This document shows positions 35,394 through 43,934 of a stretch of 64,000 bases of DNA, in pieces. The stretch comes from Halomicrobium salinisoli (lineage in GTDB: Archaea; Halobacteriota; Halobacteria; Halobacteriales; Haloarculaceae): the NCBI RefSeq assembly GCF_020405185.1, contig NZ_CP084463.1:1240001-1304000 (forward strand), in the 5' to 3' direction. The notes under the pieces are model-generated. The model did not search any database. It saw only the letters and a list, made by a program, of their open reading frames with translations, and had not been told where the DNA came from. Positions within the stretch are counted from its first letter, which is position 1. Each line of letters starts with the position of its first letter. The position numbers and the translations under genes are program-made.

Positions 35394-36008
35394 TCAGTCC
35401 GCCGGCCGCGCCTCGGCGGCGTGGCGCCTGGCGGTGGTGTAGGCCTCGCGGACGCGCTTGAACTCGTCCTCGTCGCCGCCGTGGTCCGGGTGGACCTCCT
35501 TGACTTTGTCGCGGTAGGCGCTCTTGACCTCCTCCAGCGTGGCGGACGTCGGCAGCCCGAGCTCCCGGAACGCGGCGGCGGTGGGGTGCTCCTGGCGCTC
35601 CTCGTCGGGGCCGAAGTCGACCTCTGGCGTCTCGAACGGCAGGCGGGCGCCGAGCTGGACGCCCGGCATCTCGTGTTCGACCAGGACGGGGTGGGTCGGA
35701 GAGCGATCGATCCGGTAGTAGGCGCGGGCGTCGAACGTGATGGCGACGTCCCGCTTCGGGAGGTAGAAGGCGACGTGTTGGCCCTCGACGAAGTGGTCCT
35801 CCGCGTACTGCTCGTCGATGGCGTCGAGGTACTCGCGCAGCTCCGCGCGGCGGCGCTTCTCGCCGCCCCGGCGGCCCCGCGCATCGGGGCGGCTGGGGAA
35901 GTAGCGGACCGCGACGAAGAAGAGGGCCGCAACCGCGAGGCTCCCCAGGACGCCGACGACTACGCCCACGAGGAGCCACTCCGGCCACGCGCCGGGGTCG
36001 AGTTGCAC
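35394..36008 (-). CDS. Membrane-anchored J-domain protein
   Basis: 204 residues. A hydrophobic N-terminal helix (about 12-34) anchors it. The C-terminal J domain (about 145-204) has the HPD triplet in VHPDHGG, needed to stimulate DnaK ATPase. The middle part (about 60-140) is a beta-rich unknown region. It may recruit Hsp70 to the membrane. Confidence 0.87.
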   Translation of the reverse strand: MQLDPGAWPEWLLVGVVVGVLGSLAVAALFFVAVRYFPSRPDARGRRGGEKRRRAELREYLDAIDEQYAEDHFVEGQHVAFYLPKRDVAITFDARAYYRIDRSPTHPVLVEHEMPGVQLGARLPFETPEVDFGPDEERQEHPTAAAFRELGLPTSATLEEVKSAYRDKVKEVHPDHGGDEDEFKRVREAYTTARRHAAEARPAD

Positions 36009-36076
36009 GCGCGCCCGTACGGATGCGGACAGTAAGAATCGTTCGCTCGCTTACGGGACGGCCCCACCGCAGGCCG

Positions 36077-36832
36077 TCACCCGATGTAGCGGAGGTCCTC
36101 GTCGGAGGCCGTCGGCGAGCCCTGTTCCATCTCCTGGATCTTCCGGACGACTTCCTCCATCTCCTCGGCGCGGTCCTCCAGGGAACCGTAGTCGACCTCG
36201 AAGCCGACGAGCGCCTCGAGGGCCTCCAGCACCGCTTGCGCGCTCTTGGGGTCGACGAGGTAGCCGGACGTCTCGCCCATGAGGCAGGCCGCCGGCAGGT
36301 CGCGGCGGTCGCTCAGGCCCAGCAGGAGGCCGGAGACGCCGACGATGCCGCCGGCGGGCTCGTTCTCGCGGAACTCGACGCCGATGTCCTCGAGGTCCTC
36401 GATCAGGTCGTCGGTCGTCGTCGCGCCCACGACGTCGTACTCCTCGATGAGCTCGCCGGTGGGCACGCCGCCCAGCGCGTACACCGTCTCGACGCCGAAC
36501 TCCCCGGCGACGTCGAGGAAGGCGTCGGTCAGGCCGTAGTGGCCCTCGTTGTCCTGGGCCTGGTGGTCGCCGGTCAGCACGAGCAGGTCCTGTCCCTCCT
36601 CGGGCGTGACGGCGTGGAACTCCGCGCAGGCCAGTTGCGCGCGGCCGTCCTCGACGCTCACCTGCGGCGGGAAGTGACGGGAGTAGACCCGCCGTACCAG
36701 CTCGCTGTCGAGTTCCTCGAGCAGGTGCTCGGCGGCGAGCTTGCCGACGTGGCCGACGCCGGGAAGCCCCTCGATGAGAACCGGCTCCGAGAGGTCCACC
36801 TCAGCGTGGGATTCGATGTCGAACTCGTCCAT
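36077..36832 (-). CDS. PAC2-family proteasome assembly chaperone
   Basis: 251 residues. The family features are VLIEGLPGVGHVGKLAAEHLLEE at the start and GETSGYLVDPKSAQAVLEALE later; archaeal members are called PbaB or PAC2-like and help proteasome assembly. It is the last gene of the run L44e, S27e, aIF2-alpha, nop10, PAC2, with a 4-base gap to nop10. Confidence 0.9.
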   Translation of the reverse strand: MDEFDIESHAEVDLSEPVLIEGLPGVGHVGKLAAEHLLEELDSELVRRVYSRHFPPQVSVEDGRAQLACAEFHAVTPEEGQDLLVLTGDHQAQDNEGHYGLTDAFLDVAGEFGVETVYALGGVPTGELIEEYDVVGATTTDDLIEDLEDIGVEFRENEPAGGIVGVSGLLLGLSDRRDLPAACLMGETSGYLVDPKSAQAVLEALEALVGFEVDYGSLEDRAEEMEEVVRKIQEMEQGSPTASDEDLRYIG

Positions 36833-36836
36833 GGGG

Positions 36837-37019
36837 CTACTCCCGGCTGCGGCGCTTAAGTGCGCGTCGATACTCGCCGTACGGATCGTCCGGATTGTAC
36901 GGCGCCGGGGCGCTGTTGACGGCCTCGGCGCCGCAGTCCGGACAGGACTCGGCGAGCGTGTAGACGGGCCGGTCGTGGTTCGATTCCCAGTCGGAACAGA
37001 CCCTGAGGTCGGCCCGCAT
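36837..37019 (-). CDS. nop10: H/ACA RNP subunit Nop10
   Basis: 60 residues. The zinc-binding N-terminal part (CSDWES then CPDCG) and the Cbf5-binding C-terminal helix KYRRALKRRSRE pattern are typical of archaeal Nop10. It acts with Cbf5, Gar1 (encoded at 1347-1574) and L7Ae in pseudouridylation. It sits 9 bases after aIF2-alpha. Confidence 0.93.
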   Translation of the reverse strand: MRADLRVCSDWESNHDRPVYTLAESCPDCGAEAVNSAPAPYNPDDPYGEYRRALKRRSRE

Positions 37020-37028
37020 GGAGAACGG

Positions 37029-37829
37029 TTACTCCTCGTCCTGCTGGCGCTCGCGGTGGAAGTCCCCGGAGCCGCCGTGTTCGGCGACGACGGCGCGGGC
37101 CCGCTCGGCGCTGTCCTCCAGCTCGGACTCGGCGCGCTTGTAGTCGGGCGCCTGCACGCGGATGCGGTACTCCGGCGAGCCGACGTACGTCACTTCGAGC
37201 TGGACCTCCTCGGGAACTTCTCCGTTGCCCTCGGCGGCCTGCAGGGCCTCCTTGATGACCTCGACGCCGTCGCCCTCGGGGCAGGTCAGGTCGACGTAGC
37301 CCGAGACGGTGACGTACGGCACCGAGACGTTCTCGCGAGCGGTCTCGACGATCTGATCGACCTCGTCGTCGTCGAGGTCGGTCTCCTCGAGGGCCTCGTG
37401 GCCGTGGATGGCGGCCTGCTCGAAGCCGTCGTACATCGAGCCGAACTCGGCGAGCAGTTCGTTCGCGATCGCCGCGTACTGCTCGCCGGGGAGGTCCTCG
37501 CCGAAGGCCAGTTCCATCCAGTTGTCGGCCTTCTGCTCGTTCTTCCACTCCTGGATCTTCTCCTTGCGCTGGTGGTCGTTGACGTCCTTGATCGAGAGGT
37601 TGATCTGCTGGGCGTCCTCGTCGACCTCCAGCACCTTGACGACGACCGTCTGGCCCTCGTTGACGTGGTCGCGGACGTTCTTGATCCACCCGCTGGCGAC
37701 TTCGGAGATGTGGGTCAACCCCCGCTTGTCCTCGTACTCCAGCAGGTCGACGAACACGCCGAAGTCCTCGATCTCGTCGACGCGTCCGACCGCGAGTTCG
37801 CCCGGTTCGGGCCAGCCGCTGTACTTCAT
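37029..37829 (-). CDS. eif2a: Translation initiation factor aIF2 alpha subunit
   Basis: 266 residues. The S1 domain (about 1-85, with [24 protein letters not shown] and HISEVASGW) is followed by a helical domain and the C-terminal domain that binds aIF2-gamma. It delivers initiator tRNA to the ribosome, and this window also holds the initiator tRNA gene. It overlaps S27e by four bases. Confidence 0.96.
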   Translation of the reverse strand: MKYSGWPEPGELAVGRVDEIEDFGVFVDLLEYEDKRGLTHISEVASGWIKNVRDHVNEGQTVVVKVLEVDEDAQQINLSIKDVNDHQRKEKIQEWKNEQKADNWMELAFGEDLPGEQYAAIANELLAEFGSMYDGFEQAAIHGHEALEETDLDDDEVDQIVETARENVSVPYVTVSGYVDLTCPEGDGVEVIKEALQAAEGNGEVPEEVQLEVTYVGSPEYRIRVQAPDYKRAESELEDSAERARAVVAEHGGSGDFHRERQQDEE

Positions 37830-37999
37830 CGCGATTCGACGACCTCGGTGACCTCGCCCTCGATGGCCGCCAGACCGCCGGTCGGCCGCGCGAGCGTGTG
37901 CCCGCAGACGGCGCAGTCGACCTCGGTGGCGGCCTTCTCGAAGAGGGTCTGTTCGTTCTCGCAGTCCGGACAGGTGACGGTGACGAAGTTTCCAGCCAT
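37826..37999 (-). CDS. rps27e: 30S ribosomal protein S27e
   Basis: 57 residues, [20 protein letters not shown] then CAVCGH, the four-cysteine zinc finger of S27e. It lies between L44e and aIF2-alpha in the standard archaeal order, with overlap into aIF2-alpha. Length is normal for haloarchaea. Confidence 0.95.
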   Translation of the reverse strand: MAGNFVTVTCPDCENEQTLFEKAATEVDCAVCGHTLARPTGGLAAIEGEVTEVVESR

Positions 38000-38001
38000 C
38001 G

Positions 38002-38280
38002 TTAGTCAGTCAGCTCCAGTCGACCGGCGCGCCATCCCTCGCGGAGGTGGGCCTTGCCGCAGTCGCTGCAGCGGTACTTGAGGTCGGTCTTCTTGGTGGG
38101 CTTGTCGCCACCGGGGACCTTCGAGAACTTGCCGTCGTTCCCGATGCCAGAGTTGCGCTCTCGCTGGCGGTCGATCCACTTCATGCCCGTCTCGCGACCG
38201 CTACGGACCTTCTCGACCTCGTGTTCGTTGTGTTCGTTGCAGTGCGGACAGTACGTGTTAAACCGGCGTGGCATCTCCAT
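38002..38280 (-). CDS. rpl44e: 50S ribosomal protein L44e
   Basis: 92 residues from ATG 38280 ([17 protein letters not shown]). Zinc Cys pairs CPHC and CSDC are in place. L44e sits near the E site of the large subunit. It is the first gene of the translation operon; the upstream in-frame ATG at 38310 would be an unlikely start. Confidence 0.95.
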   Translation of the reverse strand: MEMPRRFNTYCPHCNEHNEHEVEKVRSGRETGMKWIDRQRERNSGIGNDGKFSKVPGGDKPTKKTDLKYRCSDCGKAHLREGWRAGRLELTD

Positions 38281-38315
38281 AGATATCGACCTTACGGCGG
38301 AGTTAGACACCGCTG

Positions 38316-38323
38316 CTTAAAAC
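38316..38323 (-). promoter_or_regulatory. TATA box of the L44e operon
   Basis: On the minus strand GTTTTAAG lies 36-43 bases before the L44e start, in a short AT-rich patch. It is the likely box A for the translation operon. Confidence 0.5.
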
Positions 38324-38344
38324 CTCGGCGGTTCTCGTTCGACC

Positions 38345-38569
38345 CTAGGCGAGCTCTGCCACCGCCAGCAGGACCTGGGGCACCACCAGCAGGACCACTC
38401 CGACGGCGACCAGCAGCGCCGGGAGGAGCAACACGCCCGACTCGGTCAGGAGCCACACCCCCAGACCGGCCACCACCAGGAGCAGCCCGAGCAGGCGGAA
38501 CAGCCAGACGACCGCTCCCTCGAGGCCCGCGTCGGCGACGACGTCGACGACTTCGAGCGCTTCGTCCAT
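38345..38569 (-). CDS. Small two-helix membrane protein
   Basis: 74 residues with two hydrophobic helices (about 20-42 and 45-72) after a short acidic start. No family was recognised. It is probably an integral membrane protein without known role. Confidence 0.6.
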   Translation of the reverse strand: MDEALEVVDVVADAGLEGAVVWLFRLLGLLLVVAGLGVWLLTESGVLLLPALLVAVGVVLLVVPQVLLAVAELA

Positions 38570-38790
38570 CGTGGTGTGACGGTGACGCGCCGCCCGAGGT
38601 AAGCTTTGTGACGGACGGTTTCCGCCGGGGCGACGGGCGACGAGTGCGTCTGCCGGGTCCGCACGAGTACATCTGACGGCGTCCGCTCGAACGGAGTGAG
38701 TGCGGGCTCGACAGATGATCGAAGCGAGTCCGGCGGCGTCGACGGCCGTCGTCCGAAGTCTCTAAGTGCGACCTGAGACAACCGCCGGGC

Positions 38791-39051
38791 ATGAAGAAGC
38801 TGATCATCCACGGGAATCCGGGGATCCGGCGGGGCGCCCGGATCGAGTACGACGGTCGGGAGTACGAGGTCTTCGGGATCAACGTTCAGGGCGAGTGGCA
38901 CGGCCCCGACCGCCCGCAGCTGTGGTGTACGATCGGCTCCGAGGACGAGCGCGAGACCTACGAGCGCCGCAACTACATCGCCCAGCACCTCGACACGGAG
39001 GACGTCGACGCCGAGGACGTCGCGGTGCTGCGCGCGAAGTCGGACGCGTAG
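38791..39051 (+). CDS. HAH_0734-family protein
   Basis: 86 residues beginning MKKLIIHGNPGIRRGARIEYDG, with INVQGEWHGPDRP, LWCTIGSEDERETYERRNYIA and LDTEDVDAEDV. This family is a haloarchaeal marker of unknown role. A TATA-like TCTAAGTGCG lies about 30 bases upstream. Confidence 0.85.
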   Translation: MKKLIIHGNPGIRRGARIEYDGREYEVFGINVQGEWHGPDRPQLWCTIGSEDERETYERRNYIAQHLDTEDVDAEDVAVLRAKSDA

Positions 39052-39064
39052 CCTCGACGCGCCG

Positions 39065-41443
39065 TCAGGACGACGACACCGCCTCGCCGTCGACGCGGTA
39101 GATCGTCACGCCGGACCACTCTTCTGCGACCGTCACGCCGTCGAGTTCGCCGACAGTGACGTCGTCGTACCGCGCGCGCTCGGCGGGCCCGACGTAGACG
39201 TACTCGACGTCGTACTCGGACAGTAGCCGGGCCTGCTCGGCCGGGTCGCCCCCGTAGATCGTCTCGACGTCCGTCACGCGCTCCTGGTAGACGTCGTCGC
39301 CGCGGTACTGGCCCTCGTGGTGCCAGCCGGCGACCGTCGGCAGGCCGGTCAGGCTCGCCGGCGCGCTGGCGCCCTTGCCCTCACTGGGGTTCCAGCGGTA
39401 CCCCGCGGGCGCGGCGGTGACGATGGTCGGCCGCCCCTCGCGCTCGTCGAGCCAGCGGATCGCCGGCGCCTCGTCGGGGTGGCGGACGTCGATCCAGGCG
39501 CGCCCGTCCAGCGTGGGGTCGTCCGTGCGCGCGATGTCCGACTGGCTCCCGAAGTGCGCCGAGAGGGCGAGGCCGGCGTACAGCGACGCCGAGACGAGCA
39601 ACAGCACCGCGAACCCGCGGGCGGCCAGCGGGCGCCACCGGCCGGGCGCGGGCGACCACCGGCTCGCCACGGCCGCCAGCGCGACGCCGGCCGCGATGGC
39701 CCACAGCACCCACACCTGCATGTAGGTCTTGAACACCGTGTTCATCCGGCCGACGTTCTCGGCGACGAAGACGAACTCCACGATCGTCACCAGACCCATG
39801 CCGCCGATCACGAGGACGCCCTCGAATCCGAGGCCGCCGTCGGAGCCCCGCTCCGACGAGGCTCGGCTCGCGTCGCTCGCCTCACCCCCGTCGGAGCTGA
39901 CCGGCTCCACCGCGGCGCCGTCGCCGAGGACGGGCCCGCGCAGGAGCACCCACGCGGTCAGGACGACGGGGACGAACAGGCCGACGGCGGCGAGGTCGAC
40001 CGAGGCCGCCAGGCCGACCGCGGCGACGGCCAGCAGGGCGCCGACCCGGGCCCGGTCGGGCGTCAGCGCGTCGGCCGCCCGGAGGTAGAGGTAGCCCCCG
40101 ATGGGCAGCAGGAGCGTCCCGTGGACGAGCAGCAGCTCGCCCAGCGACGTCCGGTCCGGGAGCACCGCGATCTCGCGCCCGCTGGCCGCGCCGAGCCAGA
40201 ACGGCAGCGACCAGACCAGCCCGATCGCGAGGACGACGCCCGCGACGGCCAGACCGACGCCGAACCGCGAGAGCTCGCGTCGCACCGGACCGCCCGAGAG
40301 GGCCGACGACGCCGGCGCCGGGAGCAGCGTCCGCGGGTCGGCCGGCGCGAGCGCGACGGTCAGCATCGCGAGCCCGCCGACGCTCGGGAACGACCACGTG
40401 TTCGTCACCGCCAGCAGCCCGGCCAGCGGGGGGAGGACGCCGACCAGCAGCGCACGGCGGCGCCGCACCTCCCCCGCCGGTGTCAGGTAGTAGGCGAAAC
40501 AGACCGCCGCGACGAGCACGAGAAAGCCGGTGCTCATCATGTGGGCGTGCAGGTCGCCGTTGAGCCACGCGAAGAAGGGGAACTCGTCGATGACGGGCGC
40601 GATGGCCGGCTCGAAGGTGGCGAAGTCGGCCGGGTCGTCCTGGATCACGCGCGAGGCGTCCCAGTAGTGGAACGCGGCCGGCCCCTCCGTCGCGACGCCC
40701 GACAGCTCGACGCCGAGGCGGCCGGCGATCCACGCCGCCATCGGGTCGGGCAGGAGCCACAGCGTCACCCGCCCGGGCGTCAGGAGGTTGCTCGCGACGC
40801 CGACGAGGAAGGCGCCGAAGGCGCCCGCCCTGCGGCGCGAGAGCCCGCGCTCGGCGCCGACGCTCCCGGCCAGCCCGTACACCGCGGTGACCAGCGTCGC
40901 GTAGAAGCCGGCCAGCGCGAGGTTGTAGGCGAACCGGCCCGCCGTCCCGGTGATCCGGGTCAGCGTCGCCGCGAGCAGGTGGCCGCCGTAGTAGTACGCG
41001 ACCGGCTCGCCGGCGAACCACATGTCCTCCGGCGGGAGCGAGTCGGCCCGCAGGATCGACTTCACCAGGCCGAAGTCGAGGAACTTCTCGCCGCCGAGGG
41101 GGACGATCGCCGGATCGACCGCCCTGACGGCCACGAGCAGCAGGAAGGCGGCCGAGAAGACGGCGGCCGTCTCGGCGTAGAGGCGACGGCCGACGCTCGC
41201 ACCGCGTCCCTTCGCGACCCACGCGAGGCCCACGAGCACAACCACGCCCAGCCACGTGCCCAGTCCGAGCGAGACGTGGCCGGCGACGTAGGTCACCAGC
41301 CAGAGGACCGCCAGCCCGAGCGGAATCGCTACCCCGAGCCCGCGGTCGGCGAAGCGCGGGAAGACGACGGCCGCGAGCGTCCCGCCGAGGTACAGCACGG
41401 CCAGGTAGAGGAGCAGCCAGAGCGCGACGAGACCGAACTCCAT
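39065..41443 (-). CDS. DUF2298 (YYY) multi-pass membrane protein
   Basis: 792 residues from ATG 41443 (GTG 41455 is an alternative) and about twelve or more membrane helices. It carries the family's YYYGG motif in EPVAYYYGGHLL and a FLDFGLVKSILRAD segment. The family looks like a GT-C-fold protein and may act in surface glycan making; activity is not shown. It is divergent from the GT2/GtrA pair. Confidence 0.85.
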   Translation of the reverse strand: MEFGLVALWLLLYLAVLYLGGTLAAVVFPRFADRGLGVAIPLGLAVLWLVTYVAGHVSLGLGTWLGVVVLVGLAWVAKGRGASVGRRLYAETAAVFSAAFLLLVAVRAVDPAIVPLGGEKFLDFGLVKSILRADSLPPEDMWFAGEPVAYYYGGHLLAATLTRITGTAGRFAYNLALAGFYATLVTAVYGLAGSVGAERGLSRRRAGAFGAFLVGVASNLLTPGRVTLWLLPDPMAAWIAGRLGVELSGVATEGPAAFHYWDASRVIQDDPADFATFEPAIAPVIDEFPFFAWLNGDLHAHMMSTGFLVLVAAVCFAYYLTPAGEVRRRRALLVGVLPPLAGLLAVTNTWSFPSVGGLAMLTVALAPADPRTLLPAPASSALSGGPVRRELSRFGVGLAVAGVVLAIGLVWSLPFWLGAASGREIAVLPDRTSLGELLLVHGTLLLPIGGYLYLRAADALTPDRARVGALLAVAAVGLAASVDLAAVGLFVPVVLTAWVLLRGPVLGDGAAVEPVSSDGGEASDASRASSERGSDGGLGFEGVLVIGGMGLVTIVEFVFVAENVGRMNTVFKTYMQVWVLWAIAAGVALAAVASRWSPAPGRWRPLAARGFAVLLLVSASLYAGLALSAHFGSQSDIARTDDPTLDGRAWIDVRHPDEAPAIRWLDEREGRPTIVTAAPAGYRWNPSEGKGASAPASLTGLPTVAGWHHEGQYRGDDVYQERVTDVETIYGGDPAEQARLLSEYDVEYVYVGPAERARYDDVTVGELDGVTVAEEWSGVTIYRVDGEAVSSS

Positions 41444-41534
41444 GGGCGAATCCACTGCCCGGCGACCCTATACGTCTTGCGACCCGCACCGCGAGTCGAA
41501 CCGTTTTTACTCCCGCCCGGGAACGGACACACCA

Positions 41535-42302
41535 ATGAGTCGGTCGGTCGGCGTCGTCGTCCCCGCGTTCAGGCCGGACGTCGAGCGGCTGCGGTCCTAC
41601 GTGGCCAGCCTCGACGAGCGGCTCTCGCCCGCCGCCCTGCGGATCGAACTCGACGATCCGGAGCCCGACCTCGTCTCCCGCCTCGAGGACCTGCCGGCGA
41701 CCGTCAACACTGTCCCCTACCGCCGGGGCAAGGGCGCCGCGATCACCGCCGGGTTCGAGGCGCTGGGAACCGACGTGCTCGCGTTCGCCGACGCCGACGG
41801 GTCGACCGGTGCCGAGTCGCTGGCGGACGTCATCGAGCCCGTCGGCGAGGGCCGGGCCGACCTCGCCGTCGGCTCCCGTCGACACCCCCAGTCCGACGTC
41901 CGCGGGCACCAGACGTTCGCCCGGCGCTTCCTGGGCGACGCCTTCGCGTGGCTCGCCGGCCGCCTGCTCGACGCGTCGCTGTACGACTACCAGTGCGGCG
42001 CCAAGGCGATCGACGCCGAGGCGTGGTCCGAGGTCCGCAAGCACCTCTACGACCCGGGCTTCGCCTGGGACGTGGAGCTGGTCGCCATGGCCGCGGCGCT
42101 GGACCGCCGGGTCGTCGAAGTCCCCATCGAGTGGGAGGACATGCCCGGCTCGACTGTCTCGCCCGTCAGGACCTCGCTCAAGATGGGCCGGGCCCTGTTC
42201 TCGGCGCGCCACCGCGCCAAGCGCCTGCGGGACAGCCGCCTCCACACCGCCATCGCCGCCCGGCGCGACCAACCGACGGCGCTGATCGACAGAGATGAGT
42301 AA
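41535..42302 (+). CDS. Family 2 glycosyltransferase (dolichyl-phosphate sugar synthase-like)
   Basis: 255 residues. The GT-A core has VGVVVPAFRPDVERL, RRGKGAAITAGFEALG and the metal-binding DADGS, followed by YDYQCGAKAID, typical of polyprenol-phosphate sugar synthases such as AglD. It likely makes a lipid-linked sugar for N-glycosylation or lipid glycans. It overlaps the next gene by eight bases. Confidence 0.86.
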   Translation: MSRSVGVVVPAFRPDVERLRSYVASLDERLSPAALRIELDDPEPDLVSRLEDLPATVNTVPYRRGKGAAITAGFEALGTDVLAFADADGSTGAESLADVIEPVGEGRADLAVGSRRHPQSDVRGHQTFARRFLGDAFAWLAGRLLDASLYDYQCGAKAIDAEAWSEVRKHLYDPGFAWDVELVAMAAALDRRVVEVPIEWEDMPGSTVSPVRTSLKMGRALFSARHRAKRLRDSRLHTAIAARRDQPTALIDRDE

Positions 42303-42753
42303 CCGCACCGCACCGCTCCGGGAGCTGCTCTCCGGAGTCCGCTTCGGCAAGTTCGTCTCGGTCGGCGTCGTCGGCGCCGCCGCCGACAACGCCGTCCTCG
42401 CCGCGCTCCGGCTCGGTCTCGGCGTCCCCGAGATGTGGGCGAAGGCCGCCGGCATCGAGACGGCCATCGTCGTGATGTTCCTCGTGAACGAGCACTGGAC
42501 CTTCGCCGAGCAGGGGGCTTCGGGCCGGCGCGCCTTCGGAGCCCGGCTCGTCAAGTCCCACCTGGTCCGGTCCGGCGGCGTCACGATCCAGCTCGTCGTC
42601 TACTGGTTCCTCACGCAGCGCCTGACGGTCGAACTCGTCGTGCTCGGCGAGGACCTCTGGTTCCTCGCGGCGAGCCCGGTCGCCATCGGCATCGCCATGT
42701 TCGCGAACTACGTCTTCGAGAGCCTGTTCACCTGGCGCGTCCACGAGGAGTGA
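42295..42753 (+). CDS. GtrA-family membrane protein
   Basis: 152 residues and four membrane helices in the GtrA pattern (FGKFVSVGVVGAAADN, then MFLVNEHWTFAE, and ANYVFESLFTWR). GtrA proteins are thought to flip lipid-linked sugars. It is coupled with the GT2 gene. Confidence 0.88.
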   Translation: MSNRTAPLRELLSGVRFGKFVSVGVVGAAADNAVLAALRLGLGVPEMWAKAAGIETAIVVMFLVNEHWTFAEQGASGRRAFGARLVKSHLVRSGGVTIQLVVYWFLTQRLTVELVVLGEDLWFLAASPVAIGIAMFANYVFESLFTWRVHEE

Positions 42754-42854
42754 CACCGGGGCTCGCCAGGCACCACGGCCTGTCACCGTCCGATTACCGC
42801 CGCACGGGCCGCGAAACGGCACGGGAGGAAGTCACGGACGGCGTGCGAATCACA

Positions 42855-42864
42855 ACCCTTAATC
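42855..42864 (+). promoter_or_regulatory. Box A of the initiator tRNA gene
   Basis: A TATA-like sequence ACCCTTAATC about 25-30 bases before the tRNA start, as usual for archaeal tRNA genes. Confidence 0.5.
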
Positions 42865-42887
42865 AGGGGGCCGTGATATGAACTGGT

Positions 42888-42962
42888 AGCGGGATGGGAT
42901 AGCCAGGAGATTCCGGCGGGCTCATAACCCGTAGATCGGTGGTTCAAATCCACCTCCCGCTA
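42888..42962 (+). tRNA. Initiator tRNA-Met (CAT)
   Basis: A 75-base cloverleaf without encoded CCA. The acceptor stem pairs AGCGGGA with TCCCGCT, so position 1-72 is A-U, a mark of archaeal initiators. The anticodon CAT (42923-42925) is held by three G-C pairs (GGG with CCC), the other initiator feature. The T-arm GGTGG-TTCAAAT-CCACC is complete. It supplies initiator Met for aIF2. Elongator Met and tRNA-Ile (CAT) are ruled out by these features. Confidence 0.93.
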
Positions 42963-42969
42963 TACTTCT

Positions 42970-42993
42970 GCCGCTCGCAAACTCGCGAGCGGC
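42970..42993 (+). other. Hairpin just after the tRNA
   Basis: The 9-base arms GCCGCTCGC and GCGAGCGGC with a loop of six bases make a stable hairpin 8 bases after the tRNA end. It may shape the 3' end or be part of an integration scar. Confidence 0.45.
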
Positions 42994-43050
42994 GAATATC
43001 GAACGGGGTGGTTTGAACCCTGGAAGACGAGCGTCAGCGAGTCTTCCTCC

Positions 43051-43072
43051 GGTTCAAATCCACCTCCCGCTA
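43051..43072 (+). repeat. Direct repeat of the tRNA 3' end (attachment-site scar)
   Basis: The 22 bases GGTTCAAATCCACCTCCCGCTA at 42941-42962 recur exactly at 43051-43072. The segment between them (88 bases) contains no gene. Such repeats flank integrated elements that use tRNA 3' ends as attachment sites, so this is likely a relic of an insertion that has since been lost or shortened. Confidence 0.7.
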
Positions 43073-43089
43073 CTTCTCACCGAAACTTT

Positions 43090-43113
43090 GTCGCGGAGTT
43101 TTAGCTCCGCGAC
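43090..43113 (+). other. Strong hairpin downstream of the scar
   Basis: GTCGCGGAG and CTCCGCGAC, with a TTTTAG loop, form a perfect 9-base stem. It lies in the gene-free stretch from 43073 to 43320. Confidence 0.45.
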
Positions 43114-43320
43114 TGCCTCGTTGTGCTGTCGCTGGTCGTGGATCTCAAGCAGGGAGTGGCAGTACCAGCATCCGAGCGAGCGACGAAGTCGCGAGCGAGG
43201 TTCACCGGACGCGAGCGAAGCGAGCGTCCGGGAGTTTTTCGCCCACGTTTTTCCAAGGAGCGGTGCCCGCAGGTCGCCGGAGGCGACCGAGGACACCCGA
43301 CGCCGGAAAAAGGTGGTAGC

Positions 43321-43890
43321 TTAGCCGTCCCCGTGCTCGTCGACGATGACGACCTCGCCGTCCTCGACCGCGACGTTGATGAGGGTCTTGGCGTCGTAGC
43401 CGGCCTCGTCGAGCTTGTTCTGGCCGTCGGCCTTCTTGATGACGCAGACGATGTCGCGGATGTCGGCGCCGATGTCCTCCAGCGCGCCGGTGAGGCCGGC
43501 GAGGGTGCCGCCGGTCGAGAGGACGTCGTCGAGGACGAGCACGTGGTCGCCCTCGTAGACGTCGTTGACGTACATCTCGTTCTCGGAGTAGCCGGTGACC
43601 TGCGAGAGGGCGACCTCGCCGTCGAGCCCGTACTGGCGCTTGCGGACGACGACGAGGGGGATGTCGGTCATCAGCGAGACGGCGGTGGAGATGTGGATGC
43701 CCATCGCCGCGGGGGTGACGATCTTGTCGACGTCCTCCAGCTCGGCCTTGCGGATGATTCGGATGACGATCTCCCGGAGGAGTTCCGGCCGGAGCATGGG
43801 GACCCCGTCGCTGATCGGGTGGACGAAGTAGTGGTACCCGTCCTTCTCGATGATCGGGGCCTCGAGCAGGGACTCCTTGAGTCGATCCAT
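43321..43890 (-). CDS. hpt: Purine phosphoribosyltransferase (hypoxanthine/guanine type)
   Basis: 189 residues from ATG 43890. The PRPP-binding motif [14 protein letters not shown] and the start [14 protein letters not shown] match the archaeal HGPRT-like group. It converts a purine base and PRPP into a nucleotide. Some haloarchaeal members are annotated as adenine enzymes, so base choice is not certain. A much longer upstream frame is noise. Confidence 0.88.
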   Translation of the reverse strand: MDRLKESLLEAPIIEKDGYHYFVHPISDGVPMLRPELLREIVIRIIRKAELEDVDKIVTPAAMGIHISTAVSLMTDIPLVVVRKRQYGLDGEVALSQVTGYSENEMYVNDVYEGDHVLVLDDVLSTGGTLAGLTGALEDIGADIRDIVCVIKKADGQNKLDEAGYDAKTLINVAVEDGEVVIVDEHGDG

Positions 43891-43934
43891 GCTGGCGGTT
43901 GCCCGGGGGCCCACAAAAACCCACCGTCGCGCGA

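Noticed and set aside
42941..43072. CRISPR-like direct repeat
   Set aside because: Only two copies and one is the tRNA T-arm and acceptor; no array or cas genes.
43054..43296. Minus-strand frame near the tRNA scar with a CxYC motif
   Set aside because: Not called as a gene because it is short, overlaps repeat and hairpin sequence and lacks a clear start signal; noted only as a possible remnant.
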